This document shows, piece by piece, positions 8,309-14,916 of a stretch of DNA of 23,289 bases (position 1 is its first letter; every line of letters begins with the position of its first letter). Both the position numbers and the translations under genes were made by a program. The stretch is from Dinghuibacter sp964544695 (GTDB lineage Bacteria; Bacteroidota; Bacteroidia; Chitinophagales; Chitinophagaceae): positions 1 to 23,289 of the forward strand of contig CAZJDB010000001.1 of NCBI GenBank assembly GCA_964544695.1, given 5' to 3'. A model generated the notes under the pieces. It had not been told where the DNA came from, did not search any database, and saw only the letters and a program-made list of their open reading frames with translations.

Positions 8309-8964
8309 ATTCTACCCACGGGCAGCTCAAGGCCGTTGATTTCGACGTCGTGGTGGGTATAGGCCGTAATCCGTTTGACGGCGACGATGTAAGACCGGTG
8401 AATACGCATGAACAGGTGCGCGGGGAGCATTTCTTCCACTGAGGTGATGGATTTTTTGACGACCAGGGGCTTTTCAACTTCGCGAACGATCCTGATATAG
8501 TCTTTCAGGCTTTCGATATACAGGATATCTTCCAGTTCCACCCGGACCATTTTCCGATCGATACGGAAATATAAAAAAGAGCTGACTTCAGGTGGGGCAG
8601 GCTCGGATGTTATTTCGACGGGAGTAATTTTATTTACTGCCCTGATAAAGCGTTCCAGGGAAAAGGGCTTCAACAAATAATCGACGGCATCCAGGTCATA
8701 TCCCTCCAGGGCAAAGTCCTTGTGCGCGGTGGTGAAAATAACCTTGGGCGGGTTTCTCAGTGTCCGGATGAGTTCGGTGCCCAGCAAATGGGGCATCTTG
8801 ATGTCGAGGAAGAGGACGTCCACGGGTTTTTGTTGCAAGACCTGCATGGCCTCGAAGGCGTTGTAGCATTTCCCCACCACTTCCAGTCCCAGGCTGTCGG
8901 CGTAGGAAGCCAGGATAGCCAGCGCCGGGGGCTCGTCATCCACTAAAAGACATCTGAGTTTCAT
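8266..8964 (-). CDS. LytTR-type response regulator
   Basis: Two-component response regulator of 232 aa. The receiver domain (1 to about 115) has acidic residues Asp9-Asp10, phospho-acceptor Asp54 in LFLDIKMP and Lys99 in LLKPF. A LytTR DNA-binding domain (about 130-232) follows, with ILYIESLKDYIRI, HLFMRIHRSYIVAV and LPVGRIYRDRF. The open frame runs further upstream, but ATG 8964 starts directly at the receiver fold (MKLRCLLVDDE) and overlaps the kinase stop as ATGA, so kinase and regulator form one operon. LytTR proteins bind pairs of direct repeats; a candidate pair lies at 10010-10043 upstream of the kinase. The 3' end overlaps rsmF. The signal and regulon are unknown. Confidence 0.93.
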   Translation of the reverse strand: MKLRCLLVDDEPPALAILASYADSLGLEVVGKCYNAFEAMQVLQQKPVDVLFLDIKMPHLLGTELIRTLRNPPKVIFTTAHKDFALEGYDLDAVDYLLKPFSLERFIRAVNKITPVEITSEPAPPEVSSFLYFRIDRKMVRVELEDILYIESLKDYIRIVREVEKPLVVKKSITSVEEMLPAHLFMRIHRSYIVAVKRITAYTHHDVEINGLELPVGRIYRDRFNTLKFLGK

Positions 8965-9953
8965 AGGGCGTGGCTGGATAGCAATGACAGGGAGACCTGG
9001 AATGTTTCTTCTTCGGCGTTTATCTTCAGGGTATGGCGGCCCGGGTAAAGCAATTGAAGGCGACGCTCCACATTTTGCAGGCCCAGTCCGGGAATAACGG
9101 GGCCGTTTCTCCGGCTGTTGATCAATTGGAAGTGCAGGAAGTTCCCTTCCACATGCAGGTGACCGTTGATCCAACTGGTGTCGAGCTCTTCCCCGGTCCC
9201 GTGCTTGAAACTGTTTTCGATAAGTGGGAGGAAAAGGAGGGGCGGAACCTGCAGGCCCTGCGTATCCCCGGTAAAATTCATGGCGGTCTCCACCCTGTCT
9301 CCGAAGCGCAACCGGATCAGCTCGATGTAATCCAGCATGACGGTTTTCTCTTTCTCCAGGTCCACCAGGGGTTCGTTGCATTCATACAGGATATAGCGCA
9401 GCAAGGCGGACAGTTTCAGGATGATCCCGGGCGCTTTCGGAGAGCCTTCCAGGGTGAGGGCGTACAATCCGTTGAGCGTATTGAACAGGAAATGCGGGTG
9501 CAATTGGGCTTTCAGGGAGCGGAGTTCAGCAGTGAGGTGTTCCTTCTCCAGGAATTGCCTGCGCTCCTTTTCCAAATACCAGGTCTTTCCCAACTTTAGG
9601 GATACCGCAATCCATCCGACGCTGAAGAGGACATAAATAGAACGGGGAATCGTATCGGGCTTCCAGACGCGACTCGATCCGGAATAATGGAGCATGTATA
9701 CATCGGAGATCCGCAGGTAGAAATGGGACACGGCGAGAGTAACGATGAGGAGAAGGATACCCATCCATACCTTTCCCTTCATAAAGCGGGGCACCACGAG
9801 GTACAACAAGGAATATACGAAAATCAGGTGGGCGGGCATGAAGCCCAGGTTCGTACGCAGGGTTCGCCAGACATGGTTTCCCTGTCGGAAGACAAAGAAA
9901 AAGAATACCGTGACGGCCGCCCAGAAAAGGAGGTGGGAAAGGAACCTTCGCAT
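8961..9953 (-). CDS. LytS/YehU-type sensor histidine kinase
   Basis: Membrane histidine kinase of 330 aa paired with the LytTR regulator just downstream. Residues 1 to about 120 are hydrophobic and hold about four membrane spans (around 5-23, 39-55, 63-80 and 104-120), with no separate periplasmic sensor domain. A short helical linker leads to the His_kinase motif QLHPHFLFNTLNGLYAL, where His154 before FLFN is the expected phosphorylation site. The HATPase region has VPPLLFLPLIENSFKHG (about 237-252) and GLGLQNVERRLQLLYPG near the end. TTG at 9962 is an alternative start, but ATG 9953 gives the ordinary N-terminus. Stop TGA 8961-8963 overlaps the regulator ATG. Confidence 0.92.
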   Translation of the reverse strand: MRRFLSHLLFWAAVTVFFFFVFRQGNHVWRTLRTNLGFMPAHLIFVYSLLYLVVPRFMKGKVWMGILLLIVTLAVSHFYLRISDVYMLHYSGSSRVWKPDTIPRSIYVLFSVGWIAVSLKLGKTWYLEKERRQFLEKEHLTAELRSLKAQLHPHFLFNTLNGLYALTLEGSPKAPGIILKLSALLRYILYECNEPLVDLEKEKTVMLDYIELIRLRFGDRVETAMNFTGDTQGLQVPPLLFLPLIENSFKHGTGEELDTSWINGHLHVEGNFLHFQLINSRRNGPVIPGLGLQNVERRLQLLYPGRHTLKINAEEETFQVSLSLLSSHAL

Positions 9954-10009
9954 ACCCCTCAATAACGCTAAAAATCAGATAAAATACCCGGGACGGGTCA
10001 TTTTTTCGA

Positions 10010-10043
10010 CAAATCACTTGTTTCCGTCGCTCAAATCACTCGT
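10010..10043. repeat. Paired direct repeat, candidate LytTR operator
   Basis: CAAATCACTTGT at 10010-10021 and CAAATCACTCGT at 10032-10043 differ at one base and start 22 bp apart, about two helical turns. They lie in the gap between the kinase/regulator operon (minus) and the small secreted-protein gene (plus). LytTR regulators are known to bind two direct repeats on one face of DNA, so autoregulation is a fair guess. The repeat does not fit the published AgrA-type 9-mer closely. Confidence 0.5.
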
Positions 10044-10117
10044 CTGTTACAACTGGTTGAATGAGTGTGTTGCCTGGTCCTTGAGCGATTTTACCCTTTT
10101 CGCATTGGCTTGCCGGA

Positions 10118-10125
10118 TAAGTTTG
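10118..10125 (+). promoter_or_regulatory. -7 element for small secreted protein gene
   Basis: TAAGTTTG fits TAnnTTTG exactly, with TTTT at 10097-10100 as a poor -33 match at a 17-bp spacing. It ends 14 nt before the ATG at 10140 and supports that start. The direct repeats at 10010-10043 lie 75-108 bp upstream of it. Confidence 0.5.
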
Positions 10126-10139
10126 GAAAAAAGTTCGCC

Positions 10140-10472
10140 ATGAAAAAATATGCATTGTTGCTCCTTTTCACTTTGGTTTCAACCGGTGTTTTGTGGGCGC
10201 AAAAAGGGAAATGGGCGCCCAAGGACGGATTCTGGGTGGTCATCACCCAACCCGGGACACCCGCGATCGTCCGGTTCTATGACCTTCAACAGCACCTGAT
10301 TTACGAGGAAAAACTGGATCGGGAACGTTTGGACATCCGAAAAAGAAAGGTCCAAAAAGCTTTGTACCAGACCCTGCAAGCTGCCTTGGCGGCAACCGCC
10401 TATTTTCGCCCGAAATCGGCTGGGTTTTCTCCCCAGTCACGCGTTTCCCATTTCAGGATGGGGTTGCGGTAG
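10140..10472 (+). CDS. Small secreted protein of unknown function
   Basis: Predicted exported protein of 110 aa. The signal peptide is clear: MKK, a leucine-rich core, and a probable cleavage after VLWAQ (about residue 21). The mature part begins KGKWAPKDGFWVV, followed by a beta-rich stretch (IVRFYDLQQHLIYEEKL) and a basic helix (IRKRKVQKALYQTLQAAL). This layout recalls small Bacteroidota exported proteins of similar length, but I know no function. The frame opens earlier (10065), but ATG 10140 is fixed by the signal peptide and by the -7 box at 10118. Residues 87-110 overlap the convergent RNase H gene by 73 bp, and the tail (SRVSHFRMGLR) looks less like a designed protein end, so the C-terminus could be a read-on after loss of an earlier stop. 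Confidence 0.7.
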   Translation: MKKYALLLLFTLVSTGVLWAQKGKWAPKDGFWVVITQPGTPAIVRFYDLQQHLIYEEKLDRERLDIRKRKVQKALYQTLQAALAATAYFRPKSAGFSPQSRVSHFRMGLR

Positions 10473-11023
10473 CTATTGTCCCTGAGCCACTGTTCAGCCC
10501 TGGTTAGTATGTCGAATAATTCGGCATTCCGGGGAGTATGCTCCAGCTTGGTATTGGCCTTTTTCTTTTGAACCCAGCCTATGGCGTTTCGGCTATCGCT
10601 GTAGATGGGCAGAAGGAAAAGGCCCTTGTTTTTGCAGTACCCCAGGGCGTGCACGATGGCAAGGAATTCCCCAACATTGTTCGTTCCGTCCGCAAAAGGC
10701 CCCTGTTTGAATAGGAGATCCCCCGTTTTAAAATAAATACCCTGGTACTCCATTGCCCCGGTGGCCGTATTCCAGGCGGCATCCACGCAAATGCTGTCCT
10801 TGATGGGGGAACCGGCACCGGATTTGCGCCTTATTTCCTTGGGTTTGGGTTGGAAGGCCGGGGGCTTGGCCCGGAAGGCGGCTTCGGCCTCTGCGGGCGA
10901 CGGGTAGCTTTTATACCTGGCCCCGGCAAAAGCGTCGATTTGTGCCTTGCAATCGGTCCAATTGTCGTAGACGCCGGGTTTTCGCCCCTGCCAGACTACA
11001 TAATATTTTTTTTCGTTTGCCAT
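10400..11023 (-). CDS. rnhA: Ribonuclease H1 with viroplasmin-type N-terminal domain
   Basis: Endonuclease that cuts the RNA strand of RNA-DNA hybrids, 207 aa. Residues 5 to about 50 form the caulimovirus-viroplasmin-like hybrid-binding domain (YYVVWQGRKPGVYDNWTDCK and then YPSPAEAEAAF). A basic linker follows, then an RNase H domain at about 77-207. The catalytic acids are visible: Asp81 (CVDAAWN), Glu119 (NVGEFLAI), Asp143 (IYSDSRNA) and Asp203 (NPADFGRK). The start is set at ATG 11023, where the viroplasmin domain begins; the longer open frame to 11155 runs through the divergent promoter region and is unlikely. A -7-like box TACTATTG lies upstream. The 3' end overlaps the small secreted-protein gene. 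Confidence 0.9.
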   Translation of the reverse strand: MANEKKYYVVWQGRKPGVYDNWTDCKAQIDAFAGARYKSYPSPAEAEAAFRAKPPAFQPKPKEIRRKSGAGSPIKDSICVDAAWNTATGAMEYQGIYFKTGDLLFKQGPFADGTNNVGEFLAIVHALGYCKNKGLFLLPIYSDSRNAIGWVQKKKANTKLEHTPRNAELFDILTRAEQWLRDNSYRNPILKWETRDWGENPADFGRK

Positions 11024-11037
11024 ATACGGAAAGAGCG

Positions 11038-11045
11038 CAATAGTA
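11038..11045 (-). promoter_or_regulatory. Possible -7 element for RNase H gene
   Basis: Read on the minus strand this is TACTATTG, one mismatch from TAnnTTTG, 14 nt upstream of the ATG at 11023. It shares the 68-bp divergent gap with the LysM gene promoter. Confidence 0.35.
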
Positions 11046-11079
11046 CGTTTCCCTGGAAGATGTACCGAAAATTTCCCCC

Positions 11080-11087
11080 TAAATTTG
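11080..11087 (+). promoter_or_regulatory. -7 element 4 nt before the LysM gene
   Basis: TAAATTTG is an exact TAnnTTTG match and ends only 4 nt (CAAA) before ATG 11092. If transcription starts at the usual distance, the mRNA would have no or almost no 5' leader. Confidence 0.55.
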
Positions 11088-11091
11088 CAAA

Positions 11092-12225
11092 ATGAAGAAG
11101 TTTTTTTTGGTGGTCGTCGTTGCAATGCTTGTCCTTTCCGTCCGGGGGCAGGCACAGACCGGGGATTTGGTTTTACAGCGCGATGAAGCCGGTTTATACC
11201 TCACGCACAAGGTGGCGCCAAAGGAAAACTTTTATAGCATCGGCAGGCTGTACAACATCAGCCCCAAGGTCATCGCCCCTTTTAACGGGCTGGACCTGAA
11301 CGGCGGACTGAGCATAGGTCAGGTCATTAAGATACCCCTGAAGGATCAGAACTTTACGTCGACGAGGCATTCGGCTTCGGGAGAAGTGTTGGTACCCCTT
11401 TATCGCCTGAATGAGGGTAAAAAGGTTGTCGCAGGGTACCTGAAGGTCTTCAAAGGGCAGTCTTCGCTGGCCAGCGAGGTTGCCCAGCCAGCCAAAACGG
11501 AGCTAGCCAAAACGGAGCCGGCTAAAACGGAGGTTGCCAAGACGGACCCGCCCAAAACAGAACCAGCCAAGACGGAGGTACCCAAAACCGAACCAGCCAA
11601 GACGGAACCGCCTAAGACGGAAGACGTTGCCAAAGTGACACCTCCCCCAAAGACCGTTACTACGGCCCCTGTAAAAGACTCAACCTCCGATATACTCTCC
11701 TCTCCACAACCCCAGGTAGCGAACAAGAAAAAACCGGCCAAGCCCAAGACAGTGACTCCTCCCCCCGCTACCGTGGTAACCCCGTTGGATTCGCAAAAGG
11801 CCCAGGCAAAAGCGACGCCTTCCCTTTCGGGAACGGAATTGACGGGCACGACGGACCCCTCCAGCGGCCCTTCCGTACCGGTAGCCCACTACTATAATGG
11901 GGAAGGCACTTTTCATAACGACTACCTGACCCAAACAGATAACGGCCGGAAAACGCGCAGCGCCAGCGGCATGGCGGGCGTCTTCAAAAGCACCAGCGGG
12001 TGGGACAACGGAAAATTTTACGCCCTGATGAACAATGTGGAAAGGGGAACGGTCGTCAAGGTGACGAACCTCAGCAATAACAAGGTCGTTTTCGTTAAAG
12101 TACTCAGCGATATCGCGGACATCAAACAAAACAGCGGCATGGCGATCGTGTTGAGCGACGCGGCTGTGAATCAGTTGGGCGTCTTTACGGACCGCTTCAC
12201 GGCGGAATTGACTTACGAGCGGTAA
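11092..12225 (+). CDS. Secreted LysM protein with KTEx linker and RlpA-like barrel
   Basis: Exported envelope protein of 377 aa. It has a signal peptide (MKKFFLVVVVAMLVL, probable cleavage after GQAQ at about 22). A LysM peptidoglycan-binding module lies at about 38-85 (HKVAPKENFYSIGRLYNISP, then IGQVIKIPL). A low-complexity linker has nine 5-residue units of the form [AP]KT[ED]x at residues 134-178, then a Pro/Thr/Lys-rich stretch to about 260. The C-terminal domain at about 285-375 (GMAGVFKS..., RGTVVKVTNLSNNKVVFVKV and then IVLSDAAVNQLGV) looks like an RlpA/double-psi beta-barrel fold. A role in binding or remodelling the cell wall is inferred; I cannot assign catalytic residues. A -7 box lies 4 nt before the ATG. 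Confidence 0.85.
   Translation: MKKFFLVVVVAMLVLSVRGQAQTGDLVLQRDEAGLYLTHKVAPKENFYSIGRLYNISPKVIAPFNGLDLNGGLSIGQVIKIPLKDQNFTSTRHSASGEVLVPLYRLNEGKKVVAGYLKVFKGQSSLASEVAQPAKTELAKTEPAKTEVAKTDPPKTEPAKTEVPKTEPAKTEPPKTEDVAKVTPPPKTVTTAPVKDSTSDILSSPQPQVANKKKPAKPKTVTPPPATVVTPLDSQKAQAKATPSLSGTELTGTTDPSSGPSVPVAHYYNGEGTFHNDYLTQTDNGRKTRSASGMAGVFKSTSGWDNGKFYALMNNVERGTVVKVTNLSNNKVVFVKVLSDIADIKQNSGMAIVLSDAAVNQLGVFTDRFTAELTYER
11491..11625 (+). repeat. 15-bp coding tandem repeat (nine KTEx units)
   Basis: Nine consecutive degenerate 15-bp units, of the type gccaaaacggagccg, encode A/P-K-T-E/D-x in the linker of the LysM protein. Third positions vary between units, so the array is old or under selection for protein sequence, not freshly expanded. 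It is an intragenic repeat, not a CRISPR array. Confidence 0.9.
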
Positions 12226-12270
12226 GCAGCACGTCGGGCGGTAAGCACGTCGGGCGGCAAGCAGCCCGCC
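12219..12270. repeat. Three short tandem repeats at the LysM gene 3' end
   Basis: GCGGTAAGCA begins at 12219 (containing the stop TAA) and again at 12238, with GCGGCAAGCA at 12254. The first two copies are followed by an (A)CGTCGG tail. The gap between the convergent LysM and fmt genes is made of slipped copies of the gene end. CGGGC/GCCCG at the third copy can form a short hairpin that might act as a weak terminator. Confidence 0.6.
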
Positions 12271-12276
12271 GGGGGC

Positions 12277-13212
12277 TCAGCTCTTCAGGCGGTAGCCCCT
12301 CAGGAAGTCGGTGACTTTCATCCTTTTCTTTCCTTCAAGTTGCAGGTCCAAAACGCGAACATCACCGTCCGCGCCCGCAAATTTCAAATAGGTTTTCCCA
12401 TCGGTCATGACGCCTCCGGGTGACCCGGGTTCCTTTGAAGCCTCTTTTTCACCCGTAAAAATTTTCAGGATTTTTCCGTCCAGTTCGGTGAACGCGGCCG
12501 GATAGGGGCTCAATCCCCGGATGAGGTTGTATATCCGGTCAATGGGCAGGTTCCAATCTATCTTGCAGGTTTCGGTGACGATCTTGGGTGCATGGGGTAG
12601 AGACTCCTCCGGCATTGCCGGCTGGGGTTGGCCCTTCAGGGTGCTCAATTCTTCCAAGGTCTTCACCAGCAAAGCTGCCCCTTTCTCTTTAAGGACGTCG
12701 TATAGCTCCCCGGCTGTCATGGTAGGTCCAATGGGGACACGGTCCTGAAGGAGGATGTTGCCCGTGTCGATTTCCTGGCGAAGCAAAAACGTGGTGACCC
12801 CCGTTTCTGTTTCCCCATTGATGATCGCCCAGTTGATGGGTGCTGCTCCCCGGTAACGGGGAAGGAGGCTGGCGTGTACATTGATCGTCCCCAGCGGTGG
12901 GCTGTTCCAAACTACTTCGGGGAGCATCCGGAAGGCGACGACGACTTGCACGTCTGCTTTGCATTCGGCCAATGCGTCCAGGAATCCGGGGTTTTTAAGT
13001 TTTTCAGGCTGAAGGAGGTGGAGATCATGTTCAACGGCGTACTTCTTCACAGCGCTTTCCTGCAGGGCCAGGCCACGGCCGGCGGGCTTATCGGGGGCGG
13101 TCACGACACCGACGATAGTGGCTCCAGCCCGGACAAGGGCATCCAGGGAGGAGACCGCGAAGTCGGGGGTGCCCATAAATACGATCCTGAGGTCCTTCCA
13201 ATTATTAGGCAT
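12277..13212 (-). CDS. fmt: Methionyl-tRNA formyltransferase
   Basis: Transfers a formyl group from 10-formyl-tetrahydrofolate to initiator Met-tRNA; 311 aa, the normal length. The N-terminal formyltransferase domain starts LRIVFMGTPDFAVSSLDAL and contains the catalytic block INVHASLLPRYRGAAPINWA (Asn111, His113) and Asp149 in EIDTGNILLQ. The C-terminal tRNA-binding domain is at about 205-311 (CKIDWNLPIDRIYNLIRGLSPYPAAF). The open frame continues upstream to 13251, but ATG 13212 fits the family N-terminus and lies 3 nt after an exact -7 box. It is convergent with the LysM gene and sits downstream of namZ on the same strand, with a GC-rich hairpin between them. Confidence 0.96.
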   Translation of the reverse strand: MPNNWKDLRIVFMGTPDFAVSSLDALVRAGATIVGVVTAPDKPAGRGLALQESAVKKYAVEHDLHLLQPEKLKNPGFLDALAECKADVQVVVAFRMLPEVVWNSPPLGTINVHASLLPRYRGAAPINWAIINGETETGVTTFLLRQEIDTGNILLQDRVPIGPTMTAGELYDVLKEKGAALLVKTLEELSTLKGQPQPAMPEESLPHAPKIVTETCKIDWNLPIDRIYNLIRGLSPYPAAFTELDGKILKIFTGEKEASKEPGSPGGVMTDGKTYLKFAGADGDVRVLDLQLEGKKRMKVTDFLRGYRLKS

Positions 13213-13215
13213 GCG

Positions 13216-13223
13216 CAAAAATA
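13216..13223 (-). promoter_or_regulatory. -7 element 3 nt before fmt
   Basis: On the minus strand, TATTTTTG matches TAnnTTTG exactly and is followed by CGC and the ATG of fmt. This is another start-proximal promoter box suggesting a leaderless mRNA. Confidence 0.5.
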
Positions 13224-13232
13224 GCGAAACTG

Positions 13233-13277
13233 CGGCGCGGCGCGGCGGCATGCCTTGATTGTCGGGGCGCCGCGCCG
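13233..13277 (-). terminator. GC-rich 11-bp inverted repeat between namZ and fmt
   Basis: CGGCGCGGCGC at 13233-13243 and GCGCCGCGCCG at 13267-13277 are perfect reverse complements with a 23-nt loop. It lies just after the namZ stop, reading leftward, and before the fmt promoter. There is no immediate T-run, so it may end or pause namZ transcription or stabilise its 3' end, but it is not a classical terminator. The 10-mer GGCGCGGCGC recurs at 17188-17197. Confidence 0.4.
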
Positions 13278-13278
13278 T

Positions 13279-14433
13279 TCAGTCGGGGTAAAGGAGGTAT
13301 TTCGCACGTATGGCCCTGAAGGCTTTGAGGCCCGGGCCCCAACTGGCGCGTATGGCCTCCTCGGAAAGGCCGGATTTGATCTGGGACGCCAAAGTTTCGC
13401 CCCCCGCCAGTCTGTTGAAAGAAGTATTGAAAAAGGTCCCCTTGTCAGGATAGAGGCGGTAGGCTTCCAGCAGCCACTTTAGCTGCAGTTTGGCCTCCGG
13501 GCGGATGGTGCTCAAGTCGTATCCATTGCAGACTTTATCCATCAGGGGAGGCGTCTTTGCCCCTGGCATACTTCGGGGTGTAAAGGTGAAGCCCGTAGGA
13601 GGGAAAGCGGGAGAACCGAAGCACTGAAAAGGCTTATTCGTTCCCCTTCCCAGGCTGATGGACGTTCCCTCGAACCAGCACAGGGATGGGTAGAGGTAAA
13701 TACTTTGCATGTCCGGAAGGTTGGGGGAAGGCCTCACAGGGAGCACGTAGCGACTGCGGTGGGTGTACCCGGCACAGGGGATTACGGTCAACTTGCATTC
13801 CGATGCGAATTTTGCCCATCCTTCTCCCAGCAACATGTGGGCGTATTCGCCCAAGGTCATTCCGTAAACTACGGGGATGGGTTGCATGCCAACAAAGGAT
13901 CGGAATGCCGTATCCAGGATCGGACCATCCACGTAGAATCCGTTTGGATTGGGCCTGTCCAGGAGGACCACGGGTTTGTGGTATTCCCCCGCCGCCTCGA
14001 GGCAGTATTGCAGGGAGGAGATATAGGTGTAGAAGCGCACCCCAACATCCTGGATATCGAAAACCAGGACGTCGATCCCTTCAAGGTCGGCCGCGGTGGG
14101 CATGAGGTGAGTCCCGTACAGGGAAACGACCTCGATGCCGGTGAGGGAATCCCTGGAGCTACCCACCTTTTCTCCGGCGTCTGCATTTCCCCGGAACCCG
14201 TGCTCGGGAGAAAAGATGCGGACAACCTTTACCCCTGATTTCAGCAGGGTGTCTACGAGGTGGGTGTGTCCCACCATAGCTGTTTGGTTTGCGAAAACGG
14301 CCACCCGTTTGCCCTGTAACAGGGATAGGTATAAGTCCATGCGTTCGGCGCCAGGGATGATCCGGGGCGATGAGGCCGCGAGGAGCGCGAGCAGCGCGGG
14401 CAGGCCTAATTTTAGCATACCAATAAATTTCAC
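13279..14433 (-). CDS. namZ: Exo-beta-N-acetylmuramidase NamZ (DUF1343, GH171)
   Basis: Exported enzyme of the family shown in other bacteria to release terminal N-acetylmuramic acid from peptidoglycan fragments for recycling. It is 384 aa from the GTG at 14433, with a hydrophobic signal segment (LKLGLPALLALLAASS). Family motifs are GKRVAVFANQTAMVG (41-55), IFSPEHGFRG around Glu77, VLVFDIQDVGVRFYTYISS (122-140), LLDRPNPNG and CWFEGTSISLGRGTNKPF. The start is either GTG 14433, which lies 5 nt from a near-consensus -7 box, or ATG 14418 (379 aa); the signal peptide works with either. It is divergent from the FKBP gene. Confidence 0.9.
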   Translation of the reverse strand: MKFIGMLKLGLPALLALLAASSPRIIPGAERMDLYLSLLQGKRVAVFANQTAMVGHTHLVDTLLKSGVKVVRIFSPEHGFRGNADAGEKVGSSRDSLTGIEVVSLYGTHLMPTAADLEGIDVLVFDIQDVGVRFYTYISSLQYCLEAAGEYHKPVVLLDRPNPNGFYVDGPILDTAFRSFVGMQPIPVVYGMTLGEYAHMLLGEGWAKFASECKLTVIPCAGYTHRSRYVLPVRPSPNLPDMQSIYLYPSLCWFEGTSISLGRGTNKPFQCFGSPAFPPTGFTFTPRSMPGAKTPPLMDKVCNGYDLSTIRPEAKLQLKWLLEAYRLYPDKGTFFNTSFNRLAGGETLASQIKSGLSEEAIRASWGPGLKAFRAIRAKYLLYPD

Positions 14434-14438
14434 TAGGT

Positions 14439-14446
14439 CAAATTAA
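14439..14446 (-). promoter_or_regulatory. Possible -7 element for namZ
   Basis: On the minus strand this reads TTAATTTG, one mismatch from TAnnTTTG, 5 nt before the GTG at 14433. The spacing matches the other start-proximal boxes in the window and slightly favours the GTG start. Confidence 0.35.
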
Positions 14447-14485
14447 AACATAACTTGCAAAGGATACACATCAAAATGACAACCC

Positions 14486-14914
14486 ATGCAACAAGTACAA
14501 AAAGGGGATACCGTGCGCGTGCATTATCACGGTAAGCTAACCAATGGAGAAACATTCGACTCTTCCGAAGGAAGGGCCCCGCTGGAATTTGTCGTCGGGG
14601 CCGGCATGATGATCAAGGGATTCGATTCTGCGGTCCTGGGCATGCAGCAGGGAGAAATGAAAACCGTTCTTATTCCGGCGGCCGATGCCTACGGTGAATA
14701 CGAAGAGGAGCTCCTCATGGATTTTCCCAGGAGCGAGTTCCCCAAAGACCTTAAGCCCACGGTGGGCATGCAACTGACCATGAGCAATGGCGCCGGTCAG
14801 CAATTCCCGGTAACCATCGCGGAGGTCAAGGATGATGTCGTAGTTCTCGACAGGAACCATTTCCTGGCGGGTAAGGAACTGGTATTCGATATCACCTTAA
14901 CCGAGATCGTCTAG
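14486..14914 (+). CDS. FKBP-type peptidyl-prolyl isomerase, SlyD-like
   Basis: Cytoplasmic protein-folding enzyme of 142 aa that catalyses cis-trans isomerisation at proline. The FKBP half-motifs are GDTVRVHYHGKLTNGETFDS (7-26), PLEFVVGAGMMIKGFDSAVL (32-51) and GEMKTVLIPAADAYG (56-70). An insert-in-flap region (about 72-122) and the ending DRNHFLAGKELVFDI (122-136) mark the SlyD-like subfamily. There is no signal peptide and no histidine/cysteine-rich metal-binding tail like that of E. coli SlyD. It is followed after 2 nt by pepT and is probably the first gene of an operon running through the SPFH gene. A possible -7-like TAACTTG at 14451 is one base short of the consensus. Confidence 0.93.
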   Translation: MQQVQKGDTVRVHYHGKLTNGETFDSSEGRAPLEFVVGAGMMIKGFDSAVLGMQQGEMKTVLIPAADAYGEYEEELLMDFPRSEFPKDLKPTVGMQLTMSNGAGQQFPVTIAEVKDDVVVLDRNHFLAGKELVFDITLTEIV

Positions 14915-14916
14915 GA

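Noticed and set aside
8961..9381. Upstream extension of the response-regulator frame to 371 aa
   Set aside because: The extra part lies inside the kinase coding region and has no domain; ATG 8964 begins exactly at the receiver fold.
11491..11625. Possible CRISPR or minisatellite array
   Set aside because: Units are contiguous 15-mers in frame within a protein linker, without spacers.
11400..11849. Antisense frame with a regular SVLAGSVL pattern
   Set aside because: The periodicity is only the reverse reading of the KTEx-coding 15-bp repeat in the LysM gene.
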